Part shown: positions 53,201 to 62,200 of the stretch, one piece after another
How positions within the stretch are numbered: the stretch's first letter is position 1
Layout: every line of letters starts with the position of its first letter
NCBI GenBank assembly: GCA_016713105.1
Contig: JADJPS010000003.1
Span: 186,001-250,000 of the forward strand
Direction of reading: 5' to 3'
DNA from: Devosia sp.
GTDB taxonomy: Bacteria; Pseudomonadota; Alphaproteobacteria; Rhizobiales; Devosiaceae
DNA length: 64,000 nt
Made by a program: the position numbers and the translations under genes
The notes under the pieces: generated by a model
The model's input: only the letters and a program-made list of their open reading frames with translations
Database searches by the model: none
What the model was told of the DNA's origin: nothing

Positions 53201-56200
53201 TCGTACCGGTCGCGCTGGATGTAGGCTTTCTCGAGCTCGTCCTGGTAGTTGGACTGGAGTGCCGCCTCTGCGAGCGTGACGTTGACCGTGGTCGGAATGC
53301 TGCCGACCAGCTGCACATTGGTCGGCGCACCGCCCGGCTGCGTCGGCGGATCGGCGGTGATCTCCTCGATGACGATGTTGACGAAACGGTTGAGCCCGGT
53401 GCGGATCGTGCCATCGACGTGGACGATCGACTCCGCCTGCGAGTCGCCGTTGCTGTAGTAGGTTTCGGCGCCGCCGAGCAGCTTGTTGATGCCATCCGAA
53501 GCGCCGGTGGCCCAGTTGCGGGTCTTGCCCTGCGACACGATCTCGGCAAGCGCCTCACGGTCGGCGAGCAGCGAGACGTTACCGCCCGTTTCGACCAGTG
53601 CCGTCTGCATCAGCGTGATGTGGTTGGTGATGAACAGCAGGCTGTCGACGGTCAGCGAGTCGACCGGGATCAGGCTGGCGGCCATGGTGTCGGCGTAGGT
53701 GCGGATGACATACTCGTCGTAGTTGAAGTCCTCGTCCATGCCGGCCAGCATCAGCACGTCGCGCAGCGCCATCAGCGTCGCGTTGCGGCCAACGAGGATG
53801 TCGTTGGTCGGGTTGACCTCGACGACCGCGTCGGCGACCGAGACCGTCAACCCGCCATAGTTGTCGACGCTCACCGCGACGGTGACATCGGCGGCACTGT
53901 TGGCCCTCAGCGCGATCTCGCCTGAACTCTGCAGCAGGACATTGGCATCGGAGGTGGCCGGACTGGTGCCGATCTGTACGCGGGCAACGACATCCTTGGC
54001 GTCGAGCGTACTGGAGGCGCCGATACCGGACCCCACGCCACCACCCTTGAACGCCACCCTCTCGTGGAACACGATGTCGTTGAACGCCGACAACTCGATG
54101 CGACCGTCGTCAGCCGAGGTGCCATTGAGCCGGACGCTGGCACCGTTCTCGACGACGGTCAGCGTCGTCAGGTTGAGGTCGGTGTCGCTTTCGATGCCGG
54201 CTATGGTGATGGCGCCGCCGGCGGTGCCATCCATGTTGGTCCCGATATCGTCCTTGATGAAGTTGTTGACCGATGCCGCCGAGACGTCGGCAGCGATGAT
54301 CTGGGCACTGTCGCCGATCCGCGCGGTACTGCTGGCGTTGACGAGGTTGTCGGACTCGGTGCCCGAGCCCGAGATGGCACCGTAGGCGCTGGTCTGGATC
54401 GAGGTGTTCGCCCGTGTCGTCTGCTCGGACGTGAGGTCGAGCCGTCCGAGCAACGCTGCCGGATCGTTGCGGAGCAACAGGATGCTGGCGCCGCTCCCGA
54501 TCGCGGCTTCCGATGTCACGTTGGCGATGGTATCGACTTCGCCGGCGGCGATGCCGACCAGGCCGCCGGCACCGGGGCTGACCGATCCGTAATTGTCGTC
54601 ATTGCCGCTGGCGCTGACTTCCATGTCGCCGGCCCAGACCGTGACACCGTTGGCGATCTTGGCAGTGGTCTGCGACAAGGAGGTGGCCGTGGCGACGGTC
54701 GCCCCGACGGCGACAAGGCCGTAGGCGGCACTATCGGAAAGGGCCCGCTGCTTGCTGTCGCCACGCGCTGCGACGGTCACCGTCCGACCGGCGACGACTA
54801 CGGTGCCGAGGCCGAGAAGGGCAGCGATCGTGCCGTTGTGGGTGGCATTGGTTACGGTGGCGTCGGTCCCGATCAGCGCGCCGACGATACCCTCCGAGCT
54901 GGCATAGGCGGTGTCGCCGTTGCGTGTCTCTTCGGCACGGATCGAAAGGTCCTCGACAGTGAGGAGCGATCCGGTTGCACCCGCCGCAGAGGTGATGGTG
55001 ACGCTGGTGTTGGCCTTCGAGACGCCGACGCCGATGGCGCCGCCGGTGGCGGCCTGGGTTGAGCCGGAAGCCGATGGGGTAACGCGCGACAGCACGTCGA
55101 CGTCCCGCGCGCCCAACGTCGTGCGATCGAGCCGGGCGTTGCTCTGGGCGTTGATGATCGACCGCGCGTCGAGGCCGGCGACGGCCATGCTGAAGATGCC
55201 CGCGGCTACGGTCAGCGCGCGGTTGGTGGCAGTGGTCGTGATGATATTGAACGCATTGATGACGACATCGCCGTTCACCGCCAGCGTACTGTCCTCAATA
55301 TAGGCGTTGGAGGACGTGAGCACCGAATTCAGTGACTTGGCGCCGCCGCCCGCCAGCGTCGGCCCGATGCTCAGGTTGACCGAGACCGAGGCCAATTCCG
55401 ACGTGGCAACCAGGGTGGTGGTCTGCGAGGAAACGATGCTGAGGATGCCGGTGCCATACTGGTAGACCGGATTCGGCTGCGATGGGGTGGTGGAGAGGTA
55501 TCCGTCCGAAGTCTTGGCGACGTCGCCGGTCACCATGACATTGGCGGCGTTGTCGATATAGGCGGAGACCGAGGAGCGGGCAGCGTTCTCGGCCTCTGTC
55601 ACGGCAATGGTGAGGGTACCGCCGAAGGCGCCGGCAGCCCCGGCGATCGAGGCAGCGCCGGCGTAGCCGGTCAGGCTGATGATGTCGCTTGCGGCGATGG
55701 TGATATCGCCCGCCTTGATCTGCGTGCCGTCGTCATCAATGAAGGCCCGGGTGACCACGCCTGCGTGGTTCATGGTCGAGGCGCCGGCACCGGCGACGGC
55801 GACGCCTACATAGCCGCCGGCCACCGCAACGGAACCGGCAATGACCGTGGCCAATACCGTTTCAGTGGAATTGGCCGAGAGGCCCAGATTGCCGTAGCTG
55901 TCGACCTTGGTATTGCGCAGCGAGGCCTCGACAACCAGAGGCTTGTAGGTATCGAAGAGATCATAGCCGACGTAGTTGCGCGCGATACCGACGCCGATCG
56001 AGGCCGCGACGCCGACACCTCCGAAGGCAGCCGATCCGGCCACTGCGACGATCAGGGCGGTGATTGTGGCGTTGCCGGTGGCCGCGACCGTGATGTCGCC
56101 ACCAGAGTCGAGAATGCTGTTCGAGGCCTGGGCTGTGGTCGTGCCGACCGTATCGTTGAGGTTCGAATCCCCGATGATCATGTTGAGCGCCACGGCGCCG

Positions 56201-59200
56201 CCACCCGCGACCGAAACACCGGCAACGCCGGCGCTGATGGCGATGGCCGCAGCCGCAGCGGTGGCGTTTATCGTGGCGGCGGAGGTGGCGCGGATCTCGA
56301 TCGTCCCCGGCGTCGCAGCCGGCGGGATGATGCCTGCAGTCGGACGCACAACCAGGTCCGTGACAGCGATGTCGGCGTAGCTGGCGCTGGCGGCGACTGT
56401 GTTGGCAATGGTGTTCTTGGCGACGGCGATACCGACGCTGACACCGACGCCGGCAGCGCCGAACCCGGCGGTGAGCGCGGCGGCCCCGGCAATCGCCGTG
56501 ATGATCGAGGTGTCGGACGCGGTGATCTTGACATCGGTAGCGCGAAGCGTCGCGAGATCGCCCGACACGCCGGAGACCTGGGCCAGGGTGGAGACCCCGA
56601 TCAGGTTCTCGACATAGACGCCGGCACCGGCCACGGCGACGCCGGCAACGCCGGCCGCGACGGCACCCGCCGCCGCCACGACCGTTGCAGTGATGGTCTG
56701 GGCGGAAATGGCCTCGACCTTGATGTCGCCCTCGGCGGTGACATCCGAGCCGGATATGGTGGCCGAGACCTTGGCGGTGCCGGTGGCCGCGGCGACAGAA
56801 TCGAACGGGTCCTCGTCGTCCACCAGCGCCTGGTAATCGTCGCTGTCGCCGCTCCAGTCGCCGATCCGGTTCAGTGCCACTGCGATACCGATGCCGACGC
56901 CGACGCCAGCAGCGCCGCCGCCGACCGCGACGGCCACTGCACCAATGGTGGCAGAGATCGTCGAGGTGCTGTCCGCCTTGAGCGTTGTATCGCCGAACGA
57001 GGTAACGCCCGTATCGACAATGGACGCGATGACATCGCCGGTGATGGTGTTGCGCGCAGCGGCGCCGGCGCCGCTGACCGCAACACCGGCGGAAAGCCCG
57101 ATTCCTACCGCCAGGGACGCCGCATAGGCCTCAGCAGCAATCGTGGCGCTGCGCTTGGCGCTGACCTCGACGTTGCCTGAGGTTGCGTTGAGGCTCGAGG
57201 CGTCATCAACCTTTGCGTTGACGTCCGAGTCGATCTCGTTGAGGGCGATGGCAATGCCGAGTGCGACCGACACACCGACCGATCCGATCGACACCGCGAC
57301 CGCGGCAGCCCCGGTGAGCACGGTTATGGCCGATTTGTCCTCGGCTTCAACGCGGATCGAGCCCGCAGAAATGTCACTGGTGCTGCCGTCAATGATGGCA
57401 GCCGTCGCCACACGGATCGCGTTGTGTGCCCCTGCCCCGGCTCCGCCCAGTGCGACTCCGACGGACCCGCCGATGCCGATGGCAATCGCGGCGGCAGCCA
57501 CGGTGGCGCTGATCGTCTCTTCGGAGAGTGCGCTGACCTTCACCTCTCCCGCGGCGGTGACGTCGCTGCTGGAAATCTTGGCGAGCACGACCGACTGGCC
57601 GCCGCCCGACGCTCCAATGATGTTCTCGGCGACCGAGACGCCGAACCCAACGGCGATGCCATTGTTCGGCCCGATCGCGGCGGCGAACGCTGCTGCCACG
57701 ATCAGCGCCGAGATGCTGGAGGTCTCGGTTGCGGACACTGTGACTGCGCCGCCGGAAGTGACGTTCGAATCGATGATCTGCGACTTCACATCCACGCCGA
57801 TGTCATTGAACGCCAGCGCGCCGCCGGCGCTGACAGCGACGCTGGAACCGATCGACACCGCGGCGGAGAAGGCGACGGCCGCTGCGGTGGCCGAAATGGT
57901 CGAACTGTCGGTGGCAGTGACGCTGGCGCCGCCGGTACTGTTGAGCGCCTTGAGCACCGTGGCATCTTCGAGCTTGGCCTCGACGGTACCCTTGATGTCG
58001 TTCAGCGCCAGACCGAGGCCGACCGCGATATCGACCGAGTTGCCGCCGGAGAACGAGGCCGCGACGCTCGCCGCATAGGCCTGGGCGGTGACTTCATTGT
58101 CACTGTCGGCACTGACTTCGAGTCCGTCATTGCCGATGGTGAGGGTCGAGTGACCGGCGTTGTCACCGCCATCGACAATGGCACTGGTATCGGCGGCGAT
58201 GCGGTTCTGCACCGCCGCGCCACCAACGCTGACCTGGGTGGCGTTGCCCACCGAGGCGCCGACGGCAACGGCCGCGGCGGCGACAAAGCCATCGATGCTC
58301 GCCTCGGACTTGGCTTCGACCTTGACCTTCTTGCCGGTCACCGTCGCGTTTCTGATACTGGCGTTGGTGGTCAGTGGATCGGCGGCGCCCTTGTCGAGGA
58401 TGCTGCCGGCATAGCCGATGTAGTTGAAGGCCAGGGCCGCGCCGATGGCGACGCCGGTGGCCGAACTCGAGAAGCTGCCCTGGAACGACACGGCGGCGGC
58501 CAATACGGTCGAGGTGATGTGCGCGGCGTTGCCGGCGTGAATCAGCACTGTGCCGGCCGCCGCGGCGACAGCCGAGTCGACGATGGTGGCCGCGACGTTA
58601 CCGCGAATGGTGTTGAACGAAATGACGCCGCCGCCCGACACGCCGACGGCGCCGCCGCCGGTCACAGCGGCCGAGATTGCGGCGGCAGCCGCCGTGCTGT
58701 CGATGGTGGCAGACTGGTCGGCACTGACCGAGACGGAAGCCGCCGTCAGGTCATCGACGTCGTCGATCGAGGCCGTGATGTCGGCGTCGACCACGTTGCG
58801 GGACACGACCAGGCTGACGGAAATCCCCTTGGACTGCCCGTTGCCCAGATTGAGCGCCAACGAAATGACGGGCTGGACCACTATGGACGTGATTGTGGCG
58901 CTGTTGTCCGCATCGACCGTGACGCCACCCGTGACGTGGATCGTCGCGCTGTCAACGATGGTCGCGGAGGCGATGGCATTCACGCGATTGAGGGCCACGA
59001 CCAGCCCGACGCTTATGGCATTGCCACCATCGAAACCGGCCCGGATGGTCTGCACGTAGTTGGATATCTGGGCGTCGATCACTTGCGTGGCGTGCGCCTC
59101 GACCGTCAGCGCCCCGCTGGCAGTGATGTCCGTCGCATCGATCTTGGCACTGGCACTGAGCGGCGCGGCACCGGAAAGGGTAGAGACCAGATCGGTGCCG

Positions 59201-62200
59201 ACCAGGGCGTCGGCGGTATTGAACAGGAAGTTCTGGCCCTGCACGCCGACCGAGTTGAAGGCAAGCACGATGCCGACCGAGGTCTGCTTCGAGATGGTGT
59301 CGGCATCCAGCGTGGCCGTGATGGTGCTGTCATTGGTCGCCGAAACCAGCACATCGACCACCGAATGCACGGTGCTGTCATCGAGCAGCGCCAATGTTGT
59401 TCCGACGACGTTGTTGGTCGCGATGACGGCGTTGACGGCAATCGACTTCGACTTGCTGGTGGTCCCGCCCGTGACCTCGACGCGGGCGGTCAGATCGGCT
59501 TCGATCGTCCCTGTCTCAGTTGAGGCGATATTGAGATTGCCGGACAGCGTCAGGTCGGCGGAACTGACGCGGGCGATGGAATTGCCCTCGACAAGGTTCA
59601 GGATCGCCATGGCGCCGACGCCCGTGGCGCTGCCACCGGCGAGGCTCGGGATGTTGTCGTTGATGAAATCGACGATGGTGTCGACGTCGTAGACGGACCA
59701 GTTCGCGTCGGCCGTGATCAGGCCGCCGAGATCGATCGTCGCGTCCGGGCCGGAATAGCGGTAGAGCTTGCCCCGCTCGGCTTCAGTCGCATAGTCGTCG
59801 CCGATGAAGACCAGGTCGCCGGACCTGACCAGTTGCGACCCTGACTTGGTGGTGAACTGGTAGTTGTCAAGCAGGGACTTGATGACATTGGCGGCGGCGC
59901 TGATGCCGTAGTCGTTCTTGATCTCGGAGAGCGCCAGGATGTTGCCGGACGAGACGATGCTGCCGACATCGTCGGCAGTCACCAGAACATTGTCGGCATC
60001 GATGGTTGCGGTGTCTTCTCCGCTGTTGTCGATCGTGGCGTAAGCGCCGCTGGCGACCTTGTTGCTGGCGATGAGGAAACCCAGTGCCTTGCCGTCGGTG
60101 CCGGAAATCGAGGTCGACTGCGATGTCGCCTCGTTGCTGACCTCGGCATCGATGCTGGCGGAATTGGTCGAAGTGACCAGCAGGTCGCCGCCGGCGTCGA
60201 TCGTGCTGTCGGTGACCTTTGCCTCGGTCCGCGCCTCGTTGCGGCCATTGAAGGCTTCGTCGGCCAGCAGGTCGTCTCCAAGGATGGCATCAATGCCGTT
60301 GAACAGCACGTTCTGCGGCTGCCAGCCCACCGAGTTGAAGGCCATCGTCACGCCGACGGTGTTGCCGCCGCTGGTATAGGCGGTGCTCAGCGTCGTCGCC
60401 TCGATCGAGGAAGTGTTGTCGGCCGTGACCGCGACACTGCCGGTGGTCTCGACATGGGAGAGGCTGATCTCGGCAACGGCGCTCGATTGCACCAGGTTGG
60501 TGGCGATGGTGCCGTTGATGGCGATAAGGACGTCTTCCACTTCCTTGCCGTCCGGAGGCGGCGGCGGACTAAAGGCCTTGGAATCGATCGAACTGCCGCC
60601 ATTGGCAGTTACCGCGCTGTCGGCGGTCGCCGAGATGCTGGCTTCCTCCGACGCCGCCACGGAAACCCCACCGGCACCTCCATCCACTTCCGAACCGGAT
60701 ATCTTGGCGCTGGCGCCGCCGCGCACGTCGTTGAGCACGACCAACGCGCCAACAGCCTTCGATGGCGAGGTGCTGAGGTTCAACCCCTGCTCGGTGATCG
60801 AGGAGATGGGGTCGGCCTTCCAGTAGTTAGTGTCGTCGAAGTTGGTGGTCAGCAGGTCCGTCTGGATGCCGCTCGCGGCGGTGCCCATGTAGGTGTAGAC
60901 CTTGCCGGCAGCGCCGCCGATCAGTTGCCAGAGGGAATCGTCCTCGAAGTCCTCGGTTTCGACGTCGGCGATGACGTAGTCGCCGGTCCCGACATAAAGA
61001 TACTTCGGCCCGCTGTCCTCATCTGGGCCTGGCGGCAACTGGATGATGTCGCCTTCGACGATGGCGACGTCCTGCGGATCCAATCCGCGAGACGCGTCGA
61101 CGCTGGCAGCCGCGTAACCGTTGTCGAGACGAACGCGATCGCCAAAGACGAGATTGACGGTCTTGTCGCCGTTCTGATCCGGTACGGTATCGTAGTCGGC
61201 ATTCAGGATGTCGTTGACGGTCTCCTGGATCACCGCGAGGCCGGCGTCGTTGGTCACGGAGGACTCGGCGACCAGCTTGACGTTGGAGTAGATCATGCTG
61301 GCATCAGTGGCCATCACGGCGACACCGTCCGCCACGATGTCATTGAGCGCAGCCGCAGAGTTTTCGTCGATGGCGGCAACCGCCTTGCCGCTGACCTTGT
61401 TGCCGGAGATCAGGATGCCGTAGGAGGCGCCAGATGCGCCATAGAGCGCGGCGGTGACCGTGTTCGCGGTGTTGGAAACGGTCGAGTTGACCTGTGCGAT
61501 ATTGTCGGCGGTCACCGACAGGCTGCCATCGGCGGCAACGGTGCTATTGGTCACCGTTGCGGTCGCGTCCGCGCCGACATCCCCACCGAAGCCATCGTCG
61601 GCAATATAGTTGGCGCCGATGATGGTATCGACGGCGTTGAACAGGAAGTTCTGCGCGTCCCAGCCGACCGAGTTGAAGGCCAGCGTGATGCCATAGGCGG
61701 TGGCACCGGAGACGCCGGAGGAATAGAGGCGTGCATCGACCCGCGCGTCGTTGGTCGCGCTGACCTCGACGTCGCCGCCGCTGGTGATCGCGGCATGGTC
61801 GACCAGCGCAATGGCCTTGCCGAGCACGACATTCGTCGCGATCTGGCCATTGAAGCTCACCACGTCGCCGGAACCATCGATCCCGCTGCCGCCGCTGGCA
61901 TCAACGGTGCTCGCGAGGCGGCTGGAGATGGCGGCCGTGTCGAAGGCCGCAACCAGCACGTCGCCATCCACGTCGATGGTCGCATGCTCTATGCTGGCCG
62001 AAGCGTCGCCGCGCACATCGTTGAAGGTGATCGCAAGGCCGATCGAACGCGCGTTGGTGGTGAAGAGGTTGCCGAAACTGGGGAAGAACAGGTCCTCGAA
62101 GTCGGAGGTCTGCAGCTGGAGCCAGAGATTGGGGTTGGTGTAGTTCACTCCGGCAAGATTGACGGGGCCGAGGTCGGCGGTGCCGACATAACGGTAGAGA